Made by a program: the position numbers and the translations under genes. Of a stretch of DNA of 64,000 bases, positions 17,141 to 25,847 are shown piece by piece. Every line of letters starts with the position of its first letter. The stretch's first letter is position 1. The notes beneath the pieces were generated by a model. The model worked only from the letters and a program-made list of their open reading frames with translations, made no database searches and had not been told where the DNA came from. Source of the stretch: an uncultured Clostridia bacterium (GTDB taxonomy: Bacteria; Bacillota; Clostridia; Oscillospirales; Ruminococcaceae); assembly GCA_947628655.1 (NCBI GenBank), contig CANRAS010000002.1, positions 120,384 through 184,383 on the forward strand, read 5' to 3'.

Positions 17141-17731
17141 ATGGTTAAGAAACTTCAGGCAAAACTTGCCAAGGCTAAAGCTAAAAAAGGCTTTACGCTC
17201 GTTGAGTTGATCGTAGTTATCGCTATCATCGCGGTACTTGCGGCTATACTCATTCCTACGCTGACTTCTCAGCTCCAGAAATCTCAGGTTACATCTGCTG
17301 ATACAACAGCAAGAAAGATGTGCGACTTCGTAAATCAGTACATTACTGATTACGTTACAGCAGGCGGTGCTTATGCGTCCGGCGAAGCTGAGCATCAAAT
17401 CAAGGTTACTCCTGACGCTATTACCTATGATGGTGTATTTGACAGCTCCTCTAAAGCTTGGACAAAAGCAGGCGCATTTGATGATCGCCTTAAAGAAGAG
17501 TTCAACTTGAAATCCACCAGCAAGGCAATGATTTTCATTGATAAAGGCGGTAAGGCATATGCTGCTGTTTACACAGAGTCTGCTTTTGAACCCGCTGCTG
17601 CTAACTTCTCAAAGAGCGATGATGGCTTAGTTGAAGGTCACATCACTTGGAAAGATGTAAAGCACGAAGGCGTTACATCTGACGGTTATGTAGTTGGTAC
17701 ATTCCCGAAAATCGAGGCTGACGCTGAATAA
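17141..17731 (+). CDS. Type IV pilin-like prepilin, probable major subunit
   Basis: 196 residues. A short basic leader (MVKKLQAKLAKAKAKKG) is cut before FTLVE, with the conserved Glu at +5 and a hydrophobic helix 'LIVVIAIIAVLAAILIPTL' for assembly. The globular part ends with 'WKDVKHEGVTSDGYVVGT', shared with the next gene. Its codons differ from those of its neighbours (many GCT, GTT, ACA, CTT), as expected for a very highly expressed protein. Requires a prepilin peptidase and PilB/PilC, none of which are near. Start set by TAGGAGG. Confidence 0.9.
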   Translation: MVKKLQAKLAKAKAKKGFTLVELIVVIAIIAVLAAILIPTLTSQLQKSQVTSADTTARKMCDFVNQYITDYVTAGGAYASGEAEHQIKVTPDAITYDGVFDSSSKAWTKAGAFDDRLKEEFNLKSTSKAMIFIDKGGKAYAAVYTESAFEPAAANFSKSDDGLVEGHITWKDVKHEGVTSDGYVVGTFPKIEADAE

Positions 17732-17760
17732 GTCTTTAAAGCATTAGCTTAAAACAAACA

Positions 17761-17799
17761 CTATATTCCTCGACGGCTCTCGCCGTCGGGGAATTATAG
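17761..17799 (+). terminator. Strong hairpin between pilin genes 1 and 2
   Basis: CTATATTCCTCGACGGC pairs with GCCGTCGGGGAATTATAG across a loop of a few bases. A T-rich stretch follows after ten bases. It may act as a leaky terminator or protect the 3' end of the pilin 1 message, letting pilin 1 exceed pilins 2 and 3. Confidence 0.6.
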
Positions 17800-17832
17800 G
17801 TACTTAAATTAAATTTTTGTTTGGAGTACACA

Positions 17833-18408
17833 TTGAAAAGGAAACTGAAAGCAAGACTTGCCAAAGCCGAAAAAGGCTTTACGCTCGTTGAGCTTATCGT
17901 AGTTATCGCGATAATCGCGGTGCTTGCGGCTATACTTATCCCCACGCTGACGGCGCAACTGCAAAAGTCGCAGGTCACGTCCTGCGACACGACGGCAAGA
18001 AAACTGTACGACTTCACGAACGAATATATCACAAAATATGTGACGGCGGGCGGTTCGTATACGGACGCTCCGACGCACTTCACGGTTGATTTGAGTACGA
18101 CGACCGACCCCGATATATTCGACGATTCCGACGCGAAAGAAAAGGTCGGCGGCTTTGTCGAAAATCTTAAAGGCGACTTCAACCTAAAGGACACAAGCAA
18201 GGCGGTAATCTTTATAGACAAATACGGCAAGGCATATGCGGCGCTCTACACGGAGAGCGGATATACAATCAGCGGGAACGAGTTTTCAAAGCCCGATGAT
18301 ACCGTCACGACCAACATCGCATGGAAAGACGGCAAGCACGAGGGCGTAACGACCGACGGTTATGTCGTAGGTACATACCCCAAGGTTGAGTTCAAGGCAA
18401 GTACTTGA
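17833..18408 (+). CDS. Type IV pilin-like prepilin, second copy
   Basis: 191 residues from a TTG start; GGAG is six bases upstream, and an in-frame TTG at 17821 would contain it. Leader LKRKLKARLAKAEKG, then FTLVE with the +5 Glu and the same hydrophobic helix as pilin 1. It is a clear paralogue of the upstream gene ('SKAVIFIDKYGKAYAALYTES', 'WKDGKHEGVTTDGYVVGT') but uses GC-rich codons like the rest of the window. Probably a minor or alternative subunit. Confidence 0.88.
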   Translation: MKRKLKARLAKAEKGFTLVELIVVIAIIAVLAAILIPTLTAQLQKSQVTSCDTTARKLYDFTNEYITKYVTAGGSYTDAPTHFTVDLSTTTDPDIFDDSDAKEKVGGFVENLKGDFNLKDTSKAVIFIDKYGKAYAALYTESGYTISGNEFSKPDDTVTTNIAWKDGKHEGVTTDGYVVGTYPKVEFKAST

Positions 18409-18423
18409 AACATTTGGCTTTAC

Positions 18424-18472
18424 AACACAATATTCCTCGACGGGGATAACTGTCGGGGAATTATGTGTATTT
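18424..18472 (+). terminator. Hairpin between pilin genes 2 and 3
   Basis: ACACAATATTCCTCGAC pairs imperfectly with GTCGGGGAATTATGTGT. It resembles the hairpin after pilin 1 (shared ATTCCTCGACGG and GGGGAATTAT), so the intergenic parts were probably duplicated with the gene. No T run follows. Confidence 0.55.
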
Positions 18473-18554
18473 TGTTTCAAGGCTTTTGCTTGTGTGCGGA
18501 TAAATGCGCGCACAGACGCAAGGGCTTGTGAACAACTTTTTCGGAGGTATTATT

Positions 18555-19424
18555 ATGCTGAAAAAATTACATAAACTGAAATCAAAGCGCGGTTTCACCG
18601 TCATTGAAATGATAGTCGTAGTCGCGATAATTGCGGTTATTACTGCCTCAGTAATAGGCGGTACGGACAACAGGCGCAGGAAGATAAGCGCGGCGAACGA
18701 CACCGCGCGGGATTTCTACAGCGCGGTACAGACGGAATTCACAAACTTCCAGATGTACGACGGACCTTTGACTATCACGCTGGACAATAAATACAAGGGC
18801 AATTTGTCGGAAATCATCGTTCCCGAAGGAAACTACAGCGGAATAAAATACTTCCCCTCCGTTGGCGGAAATTATCCGATATGCGATAAACTCGGCGATA
18901 AAGACGGCAACCCCGCAGCCGAGGGCAACCCCTCAAACCCAAGCGGCGAAACCCACAGAGAGGGCAGACCGCGTTCGGCAACGATATACATTAAATTGCG
19001 TTATCATGCAAACAGCGTTTCGTATATTTACTACTCAAATAAGGATTTCGTGAGCCTCCTTGCTCAAACCTCCGGCGGGTCGAACACGGGCGGTTCGGAA
19101 CTCTGTGCTATCCTTATGCAGGAAATGCCAGGGCGCATGAGCTATGAGGACGGATTTTATTACGCGAAAATCTCCTACAATGCTCCTCTTTGGAATATGG
19201 GCAAGCCCACCGCGAACGACTTCCGCGCAACTGCGGTGACAGTTGACTGGGCGGCTTACAGTTCGACCGAACTCGTGAACGAGGAAGATTACACGTTCAA
19301 GACAACGAATATGTCGCAGAGCGGACACGTCCTCGGCATACACGCAAGTATGGTTGACCTTACGGACACAAAGGGCAAGACAAACGGCAGTGAGCGCGGC
19401 ACGACAGGCACGGCGCTTGGCTGA
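18555..19424 (+). CDS. Prepilin-like protein with large extracellular domain
   Basis: 289 residues from the ATG after CGGAGG. Leader MLKKLHKLKSKRG, cut before FTVIE, +5 Glu present, then 'MIVVVAIIAVITASVIGG'. The remaining 250 residues lack similarity to pilins 1 and 2 and contain a low-complexity stretch of Gly, Asn, Pro, Ser around residues 130-150. Likely a minor pilin, possibly a tip or adhesion subunit; that is inferred from size. Last gene of the cluster, followed by a terminator. Confidence 0.85.
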   Translation: MLKKLHKLKSKRGFTVIEMIVVVAIIAVITASVIGGTDNRRRKISAANDTARDFYSAVQTEFTNFQMYDGPLTITLDNKYKGNLSEIIVPEGNYSGIKYFPSVGGNYPICDKLGDKDGNPAAEGNPSNPSGETHREGRPRSATIYIKLRYHANSVSYIYYSNKDFVSLLAQTSGGSNTGGSELCAILMQEMPGRMSYEDGFYYAKISYNAPLWNMGKPTANDFRATAVTVDWAAYSSTELVNEEDYTFKTTNMSQSGHVLGIHASMVDLTDTKGKTNGSERGTTGTALG

Positions 19425-19440
19425 TATTAAATTGCATAAC

Positions 19441-19468
19441 AAAACCCCCGAAATTCGGGGGATTTTTG
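19441..19468 (+). terminator. Terminator of the pilin cluster
   Basis: CCCCCGAA, loop ATT, CGGGGG then ATTTTT, with A residues upstream. Confidence 0.85.
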
Positions 19469-19506
19469 TATAAAACGCTGATTTTTTCGGCGGGCGTTTC
19501 ACAGGC

Positions 19507-19533
19507 TAAAGATTTCCCGATTGCTGACGATAA
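19507..19533 (+). promoter_or_regulatory. Sigma-28 (SigD/FliA)-type promoter of the flagellar operon
   Basis: TAAA (19507-19510), exactly 15 bases, then GACGATAA (19526-19533). The consensus is TAAA-N15-GCCGATAA, so one mismatch in twelve. It lies 55 bases before flgM, the usual place for a late flagellar promoter. Confidence 0.8.
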
Positions 19534-19588
19534 AAGGTATAGAGGGTTATTATGCCCGTAAATCATCACCGCAAAGGAGGTCGGCACT

Positions 19589-19852
19589 ATGGAGATTAAA
19601 GGTCTTGGAGGAATAATTTCCGCTTACAAAACCACAAAGGCAAGCGCTCCGAAAAAGACGAATGCCGTATCTTCCGCGAAAAGCAATACGGATAGAGTTG
19701 AGTTCGGGTTCGCCGCCGCTATCGCCGCCGCAAAAGCGGATATAGCAAACGAAGTGAACGCGAGCGCCGCTCCGAAAGATATTCTCGACGCGGCAGAACA
19801 GGCGGGACAGTTCTCGTCGGAAGAACTCGCGAATTTGATTTTGATGGTTTGA
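19589..19852 (+). CDS. flgM: Anti-sigma-28 factor FlgM (divergent)
   Basis: 87 residues, small and hydrophilic. The start 'MEIKGLGGIISAYK' and the middle 'NTDRVEFG' follow the Firmicutes FlgM pattern (M-I-G-I-Y and the D-x-V-E-x-S block), and the C-terminal helix 'SSEELANLILMV' fits the sigma-binding end. Ala-rich centre. The call rests on this pattern plus position: first gene before flgN and flgK, behind a sigma-28-type promoter. FlgM holds sigma-28 inactive until it is exported through the finished hook. Confidence 0.75.
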   Translation: MEIKGLGGIISAYKTTKASAPKKTNAVSSAKSNTDRVEFGFAAAIAAAKADIANEVNASAAPKDILDAAEQAGQFSSEELANLILMV

Positions 19853-19873
19853 TAATTGTTTAGGGGTGGTTTA

Positions 19874-20356
19874 ATGGATAAGCGCACCGCGTCGGCAGTC
19901 GTGAAGTGCCTTGAAATCGACGTTGATTTTTACAGGGAACTGAATATGTTCCTTATGAAAAAGCACACGAAGATACTTCAGGACGACCTTGAGTGGCTCA
20001 CAAATTCCTTGAACGACGAGCAGGCGTATCTTATGAAAAGCCGTTCGCTCGAAGAAAAGCGCACCGCGCTGTTCAAGGGTCTTGACATCGAGGGAAAGCG
20101 TTTTTCCGACTTGTGCGAAGAAGCGCCCGACGATTACAAACCGAAAATGAAAATGCTCACCGCACAGCTTACGGAAATAATCGACAGCATTAACGAACTG
20201 AACGCCGAAACAACGGAACTTGTAAAACGTAAGCTGGACAGCGAAAAGGAACTTGTGGACAAGACGGGCATAGTAAACAAGCCCGAAACATACAACAAAA
20301 ACGCCTCAAAGGTGGCGGGCGGTCTGCCGTCCTCAAAGGCGTTCAGAAACGTATAA
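19874..20356 (+). CDS. flgN: FlgN-type flagellar export chaperone
   Basis: 160 residues from the ATG preceded by GGGGTGG; mostly helical with long coiled-coil stretches, 'LEWLTNSLNDEQAYLMKSRS' and 'EIIDSINELNAETTELVKRK'. FlgN keeps the junction proteins FlgK and FlgL soluble and guides them to the export gate. The sequence itself is poorly conserved; position between flgM and flgK is the main argument, as with yvyG in Bacillus. Disordered C-terminus. Confidence 0.75.
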   Translation: MDKRTASAVVKCLEIDVDFYRELNMFLMKKHTKILQDDLEWLTNSLNDEQAYLMKSRSLEEKRTALFKGLDIEGKRFSDLCEEAPDDYKPKMKMLTAQLTEIIDSINELNAETTELVKRKLDSEKELVDKTGIVNKPETYNKNASKVAGGLPSSKAFRNV

Positions 20357-20390
20357 TTTTTCTTGATAAGGCATAACGGAGGGTTTATCA

Positions 20391-22169
20391 ATGCGTCCTA
20401 CATTTATGGGTTTTGAAGTGCAGAAACGCACTCTTATGATGGCGCAAAAGCACCAGGATATAACGGGAAACAACCTGTCGAACATAAACACACCGGGTTA
20501 CACACGTCAGCGCGTGGATATTTATTCGATGTATGTAAGCGGTCTGGGCGAAACGCGCTGGTCGTCGCGGAGCGCGACGCTTTCAATGCAGGGTCAGGGC
20601 GTAAACGCTTACGGCGTAAGCCAGATACGCGACGTTTACATTGACAAGCGTTACCGCGAGAATGTTTCGATAGAATCCGAAACGGAAAAGAAGATGAATA
20701 TTCTCGGCGAAATAGAGGATATTCTCGACAATTTTGAAACAACGGGCTTGCAGCTGCGCACGCAGGATTTCTGGAACGCTTTGCAGGATTATTCCGAGCA
20801 AAAGCCCGACAGCACGGAAGTCGCGACGATTTGCGTAAACGCCGCTACAAACCTCTGCCGTATGCTGAACGACTACGCAACGCAGTTACGGGAAGTAGAG
20901 GATACATATGTAAACGAACTCAAAGATAATTTGGGCTATGTCAACGAGATACTCAACGAAATGACGCAGCTTAATAAGCGCATAGAGCAGGAGAAGTTCC
21001 ACTACGCGGAGGAGTACGGTCCGAACGAACTCTACGACGAGATGAACCTCTACATCGACGACCTTTCGACCTACGGCGAAATTGAAGTTCACCAGAACGC
21101 GAACGGAACGTATAATGTCACAATGGGCGGGGTTATGATACTCGACGGCAACAACCTCAAGAACAGCCAGATACATATGAAAGACTACGAGCTTTACGGC
21201 GCGGCGGAACTCTACTTTGAGAACGGTCAGGAGGTAATCTTAACGCGCGGAACGCTGAAAGCATATCAAGATATGATAAACGGCAACGGTGTTTACGCGA
21301 CGGGCGGGCAGAACAACAGCTACGGTATCGCCTACTTCAAATCTGCGCTTGACGTATTCGCGCGGACGGTAGCCGATACGCTGAACACCGCGAACGGCGC
21401 TGACCAGTTCCCGAACGAGAGAACGATGTTCGAGGCGTCAACCGATGATAACGCGCTTATCACCGCGGCGAATATCCGCGTTTCGGATATATGGAAACAA
21501 GACCCGACGATGATAGGCAAGACCCGCCGACTGAACGAAATGACGGGTATGTACGAATGGGGCTACGACGAAAAAACGGACGGTCCTGTGACAACTGTAA
21601 AGTACCGCTACGCGTATGAACCTAAGACAGACGATGACGGTAATATCATATACGGCGCGGATGGACTTCCCGAACCGCTAACAGATGTGAACAACCTCGC
21701 AAAGGACGAGAACGGAAACCCGTATCTGCTCAAGGACAAGGACGGACATCTCGTTCCCGAACGGGACGCAGAGGGCAATATCGTATATGAAACCGTTGAC
21801 GGCACGGCGTCGGGAATTGTCGATTTGCAGAACACAAACGTAAAATACCTGTTCGCGCAGTTCGATTATAAGAACATAGAGTTCGGCAACTCGCACGACT
21901 TCACGGGGAGTTTCTTCACTTACATCTCGTTCGTTTCCAACCGTTTGGGGCAGACGATACAGTATGAAACGGCGCGCAACGAAACGGCTGTTATCACGGT
22001 AAACGAACTTCTTGACGCGCGCGACGCTGTTTCAAAACCTCAAATGGACGAGGAAGGCATAAATATGATGAACTATACAAAGTGGTACAACGCCTCGTCA
22101 AGAATGCTGACGACGCTGGACGATATGCTCGACAGGCTGATAAACGGCACGGGCAGGGTCGGCTTGTAA
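20391..22169 (+). CDS. flgK: Flagellar hook-associated protein 1
   Basis: 592 residues, within family range. N-terminal rod/hook signature 'ITGNNLSNINTPGYTRQRVD' and C-terminal coil 'YTKWYNASSRMLTTLDDMLD' are both present, with a variable Asp- and Glu-rich central region containing DDDGN/DADGN-like loops (about 410-460). First junction protein between hook and filament, exported by the flagellar type III system and assembled outside the cell. Start set by GGAGG. Confidence 0.95.
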   Translation: MRPTFMGFEVQKRTLMMAQKHQDITGNNLSNINTPGYTRQRVDIYSMYVSGLGETRWSSRSATLSMQGQGVNAYGVSQIRDVYIDKRYRENVSIESETEKKMNILGEIEDILDNFETTGLQLRTQDFWNALQDYSEQKPDSTEVATICVNAATNLCRMLNDYATQLREVEDTYVNELKDNLGYVNEILNEMTQLNKRIEQEKFHYAEEYGPNELYDEMNLYIDDLSTYGEIEVHQNANGTYNVTMGGVMILDGNNLKNSQIHMKDYELYGAAELYFENGQEVILTRGTLKAYQDMINGNGVYATGGQNNSYGIAYFKSALDVFARTVADTLNTANGADQFPNERTMFEASTDDNALITAANIRVSDIWKQDPTMIGKTRRLNEMTGMYEWGYDEKTDGPVTTVKYRYAYEPKTDDDGNIIYGADGLPEPLTDVNNLAKDENGNPYLLKDKDGHLVPERDAEGNIVYETVDGTASGIVDLQNTNVKYLFAQFDYKNIEFGNSHDFTGSFFTYISFVSNRLGQTIQYETARNETAVITVNELLDARDAVSKPQMDEEGINMMNYTKWYNASSRMLTTLDDMLDRLINGTGRVGL

Positions 22170-22185
22170 TATTCGGAGGTAAGCT

Positions 22186-24387
22186 ATGAGAATTACCAAT
22201 TCAATTATACTTAGAGGATATAACCGCGACCTCAACAGGCTGATGACGGAGAAAACTGCCTGCGAACGGCGCATAACTTCCACAAGAAAGTTTTCGAGAG
22301 CGTCGGAAAATCCGCTTTCAGCCGCAAAGGCGCTGAACGTAAGGCGTTCGATGTATAACTTAACGCAGTATCAAGAGAATTTGAAAACCGCGAACAAGTT
22401 CTACACGGAGGCGGAAACGTCGCTTTTGCAGGTATCGGACAAAATGGCGTCAATCAGAGAAGAACTTGTAGCCGCCTGCAATACGACAAAGGATTCGCAG
22501 GAATACGCGATTTACGGCGAATATCTGGAAACAATTGCGAAAGAACTCGTTTCGATATTCAACACGGACAGCGCAGGACGAGCTATATTCGGCGGAGAAA
22601 GCGACGACCCAACGCCGTTCACGCTGCTGGAGGACAGCACGGGACATCTTTCAACGGTGTGCTATCACGGTATTCCCGTGAGCGCGCTTGACGATTATAT
22701 GAGTTTCCCGTACTCAACGCCCGTCACGGTTGACGTGGGGCTGGGTATGGCAATGGATCAGAATACGCAGGAAGTTAACCCGCAGTCCGTTCTCGATATA
22801 TCGTTCAACGGCGCGAAGATTACGGGGTGCGGCGCGGACAGCGGCACGGCGGACATCGACCTTTCTTCGATTAAAAACGGCAGAAGATACAGCCTCGACG
22901 TATTTGTCGGCGGTATCAAAAAGACGATAGAGTTCACGGGCAAGGCAACGCAGGAGGACAACGTTAAGAATATCCAAGCCGCGCTGTCGGAGGCTTTCAA
23001 GAAAGAGAGAGCCTACAATAAAATAGGCGATGTGAATATAGACGACCGCGGCGTTATCTACTGCGAGGGCGAAGTCGTAAGCGCGGTAAATAACCCGAAC
23101 AATCCGAACGTTGAACAGCTTAAACTCGACAACGATTCGGGATATACGAACAAATTCAAGCTGAATTTCGCGGCGCTGAAAGACGGACAGGAACATTCGA
23201 TAGACGTTACCGTTGACGGCGTAACGCAGACGATAAAATTCATAGCGAGCGACAAGGCTGATATAGCCGAGCGCAGGAAAGAAACCGTTGAAAATATCCA
23301 AGCCGCGCTTGACGAGGCATTCGGAGTTGACGCAGAGGGCAAGAGCCTTGTGAGCATCTCCGACAATCCCGTAACACAGGGCGTTTTCTCCGCAGAGGGC
23401 AAGACCGTAAAGGTCAGCGATTCGATGAAACTCGCGGGTTCGGAGGACGCGCCGAAAGTCACGATAGATTCCGTAAGATACAGCCAGATAAGGCTGAACG
23501 GTCTGAGCAACGGCAGTAAATATTCGATAACCGTAAACGGCAAGGAAGTCGTATTCGAGGCGGGCGCTGACACGACAGCCACGAGAGCAAATCTCCAAAA
23601 GGCGCTGGGCGACGCGGGCGTTGTCGGCACTGTTTCCGCATTGCAGGGCGACGACAATATGGTTTATATCAAGGACGGCGACAAATTTTTAAGCATTTCC
23701 GAAACTCCCGCCGATAAAAAGACCGAAGGCACCGCGCTGAAACCGACGACAGGCGCGGAATATACGGTGGATTTCAACACGATTACAAGCGGAGAGGAAT
23801 ATTCGCTGAAAGTCGTTTATGACGGGCGCGTAAAGCTCGTGACGTTCACGGGCGGCGCAACCGCTGAGGAAAATCAGCGCAATATCCAAAACGCGCTCCG
23901 CGAGGCGTTCGGACAGGACGGCGTGAACGACAGGATTTCGATAGACGAAAACGGAAAAATCTCCACCTACGACGGAAACTCCGTTGAAGTCACATCGACA
24001 ATTCAAGGTTCGGCGGAAGATCCGTCAGTCGTTGAACGCCACAGAATTTACTCGAACAACTACATTCAGCTGACGCTTGACGCGGCAAGGGCATTGCGCG
24101 AGGGCGATATAGAATACGCGAACGGCTGTATCGACAGAATTGTAAGCGCGAATGAACATCTGCTCGTGCAGATTGCCGATTTGGGCTGTAATGAAGATTT
24201 CATAGACTTCAACATCGAAAAGCTGACTACGAGAGAACTCAACCTTTCGGAACGTCAGAACGATTTGGAAGTTACCGACGCGGAGAAAGAGATTACTCTA
24301 TGGAAAACATACGAGGCGCTTTACAACGCGTGCTTACAGATGTCGGCGTCCGTTGTTCCGCAGAGCATTTTCAATTATATGAGTTGA
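22186..24387 (+). CDS. flgL: Flagellar hook-associated protein 3, enlarged
   Basis: 733 residues, more than twice the usual length of about 300. The N-terminal flagellin-like coil (1-140, 'SENPLSAAKALNVRRSMYNL', 'IFGGESDDPTPF') and C-terminal coil (620-733) are normal. The extra 400 residues hold four tandem copies of one domain, at about residues 220-280, 325-380, 433-480 and 525-585, each with a Y-S-(I/L)-x-V strand pair, an 'IxF' strand, and a helix 'N(I/L)Q(A/N)AL'. They are probably surface-exposed beta-rich domains on the junction ring. Follows flgK by 16 bases. Confidence 0.93.
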   Translation: MRITNSIILRGYNRDLNRLMTEKTACERRITSTRKFSRASENPLSAAKALNVRRSMYNLTQYQENLKTANKFYTEAETSLLQVSDKMASIREELVAACNTTKDSQEYAIYGEYLETIAKELVSIFNTDSAGRAIFGGESDDPTPFTLLEDSTGHLSTVCYHGIPVSALDDYMSFPYSTPVTVDVGLGMAMDQNTQEVNPQSVLDISFNGAKITGCGADSGTADIDLSSIKNGRRYSLDVFVGGIKKTIEFTGKATQEDNVKNIQAALSEAFKKERAYNKIGDVNIDDRGVIYCEGEVVSAVNNPNNPNVEQLKLDNDSGYTNKFKLNFAALKDGQEHSIDVTVDGVTQTIKFIASDKADIAERRKETVENIQAALDEAFGVDAEGKSLVSISDNPVTQGVFSAEGKTVKVSDSMKLAGSEDAPKVTIDSVRYSQIRLNGLSNGSKYSITVNGKEVVFEAGADTTATRANLQKALGDAGVVGTVSALQGDDNMVYIKDGDKFLSISETPADKKTEGTALKPTTGAEYTVDFNTITSGEEYSLKVVYDGRVKLVTFTGGATAEENQRNIQNALREAFGQDGVNDRISIDENGKISTYDGNSVEVTSTIQGSAEDPSVVERHRIYSNNYIQLTLDAARALREGDIEYANGCIDRIVSANEHLLVQIADLGCNEDFIDFNIEKLTTRELNLSERQNDLEVTDAEKEITLWKTYEALYNACLQMSASVVPQSIFNYMS

Positions 24388-24400
24388 TCGCACTAAATGC

Positions 24401-24464
24401 AAGCCCCCGCGCTGTTCATCGAGGAGCGGTAAACGGCGTGGGCAATATGACCGCGGCTTGCTGA
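24401..24464 (+). other. Long-range hairpin between flgL and the DUF6470 gene
   Basis: GCAAGCC at 24401 pairs with GGCTTGC at about 24458, with inner matches (CCGCGCTGTTC / GAGGAGCGG). No T run, so not a plain terminator; it may be an RNA-processing or translation-control structure in the operon transcript. Confidence 0.4.
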
Positions 24465-24488
24465 TATATTACACAGGAGGTGTTTTAA

Positions 24489-25112
24489 TTGATACCTAAT
24501 CTACTTGAAATCACGACGATCCCGATTAAAATTGAGATCAAGGTAACAAACGCGAAGTTTGAACGCGCGGAAGAGAACACTCAGCCTAAAGTGAATATCA
24601 CCACAAAAAACGGTGGGTTCGTCATGGAGGCTGAACCGCTGAAACTGAACATTGATACCTACGAGGCGCGAAAGAGCCTTGGCTACGGGCATATGAACAC
24701 AGGCGATATGTTTCAGCAGAAAGCGCAGGACGGCTTTTCTATTGCGTTTCAGGGAACGGCGCGCGTCGCAAACGAGGGCGACCAGCTAGCAAGGGGAGTT
24801 TCTCCGAGCGAAATCGCGCTGAACAACGCGCGCGCGGGCGCTACTATCCAGACGATAATGGAGTTCCTGCCCAAAGAGGGCGCGGACATCACGTTTGACG
24901 ACGGTACGCTGAATATCGAGTATCAAATGGGCGAACAGGATTTCGACTGGGATATTCACACGCAGTCGCCGCTGGAGTTCATTCCGGGCAACATAGAGTT
25001 TATCGTTCACGAGAAACCGCGCGTGAAGATAGAGTACATTGGCGATCCTATCTACGTCCCGCCGAGCGCAAACCCGAATTACGAACCGCCCGCGTTTGAT
25101 GTAAAAGGCTGA
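24489..25112 (+). CDS. DUF6470 family protein (YviE-like)
   Basis: 207 residues from a TTG start behind AGGAGGTG. Pattern 'IKIEIKVTNAKFERAEENTQ', 'INIDTYEARKSLGY'-like block, and C-terminal 'VHEKPRVKIEYIGDPIYVPPS' fit the DUF6470/YviE family that sits between flgL and fliW in Bacillus and Clostridia. Role unknown; location suggests flagellar assembly or FliW function. Confidence 0.8.
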   Translation: MIPNLLEITTIPIKIEIKVTNAKFERAEENTQPKVNITTKNGGFVMEAEPLKLNIDTYEARKSLGYGHMNTGDMFQQKAQDGFSIAFQGTARVANEGDQLARGVSPSEIALNNARAGATIQTIMEFLPKEGADITFDDGTLNIEYQMGEQDFDWDIHTQSPLEFIPGNIEFIVHEKPRVKIEYIGDPIYVPPSANPNYEPPAFDVKG

Positions 25113-25181
25113 TTGGAATACAGCAGGGACGCTGTATAGAGGGTACAGGAAGAATCCGCTGTTATTGATAAGGAATAGAAC

Positions 25182-25601
25182 ATGAAGATAACAACACGAG
25201 ATTTTGGCGAAGTAGACATTGACGAGAAAACAATTATAACCGTTCCGAACGGGATAATAGGTTTTGAGGACGTAAAGCGATATACGCTGTTAAGTCCGTT
25301 AGGCGAGGGAGTTTTCCCGATGTGGTTTCAGGCGGTAGATAAAGCGGATCCGTGCTTTGTCGTATACGACCCGTGGCAGATCTATCCCGACTATAAGTTC
25401 GAGATAGACGACGAAATGCAGGATATGCTTTCTGCCGAAGAGGGCGACGCTTTGCAATTGCTCGCCGTGGCTATTGTCCCCGACGATTATAAAGAAACGA
25501 CGATAAACCTCCGCTGTCCGATAATTGTTAATACTAAAAACAATATCGCGGGGCAGACGATTTTGGAGGATTATGAATTTAAGTACCCTGTTTATTCGTG
25601 A
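25182..25601 (+). CDS. fliW: Flagellar assembly factor FliW
   Basis: 139 residues, typical length. '[30 protein letters not shown]' and '[24 protein letters not shown]' are family blocks. FliW binds CsrA and relieves its block on flagellin mRNA translation; flagellin in turn titrates FliW. Followed at once by csrA, the normal pairing. No strong ribosome site is seen; ATAAGGAAT is upstream of the ATG. Confidence 0.95.
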   Translation: MKITTRDFGEVDIDEKTIITVPNGIIGFEDVKRYTLLSPLGEGVFPMWFQAVDKADPCFVVYDPWQIYPDYKFEIDDEMQDMLSAEEGDALQLLAVAIVPDDYKETTINLRCPIIVNTKNNIAGQTILEDYEFKYPVYS

Positions 25602-25612
25602 GGAGGCGCGGT

Positions 25613-25846
25613 ATGCTTGTAATAACCAGAAAAAAGGACGAAAGCATTACTATCGCCGACAACGTTGAGATAACCGTTCTGGACGTTTCCAAAGATAAAG
25701 TGAAAATCGGAATAAACGCCCCGAAAGAAGTAAAAATCGTGCGAAGTGAAATAAAGACGCTCCGCCAGACCAACGAGCAAGCGGCGCGTTCATCGGAGGA
25801 CGCGATAAAGCAACTCTTAAATTCCCACAAACAGGAGGAGATATAA
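25613..25846 (+). CDS. csrA: Translational regulator CsrA
   Basis: 77 residues from the ATG behind GGAGGCGC. '[25 protein letters not shown]' and '[16 protein letters not shown]' are classical, with the RNA-binding Arg and the VxRxEI block (IVRSEI). Dimeric; binds GGA motifs in leader RNAs, chiefly hag in Firmicutes, under control of FliW encoded 11 bases upstream. Confidence 0.96.
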   Translation: MLVITRKKDESITIADNVEITVLDVSKDKVKIGINAPKEVKIVRSEIKTLRQTNEQAARSSEDAIKQLLNSHKQEEI

Positions 25847-25847
25847 T

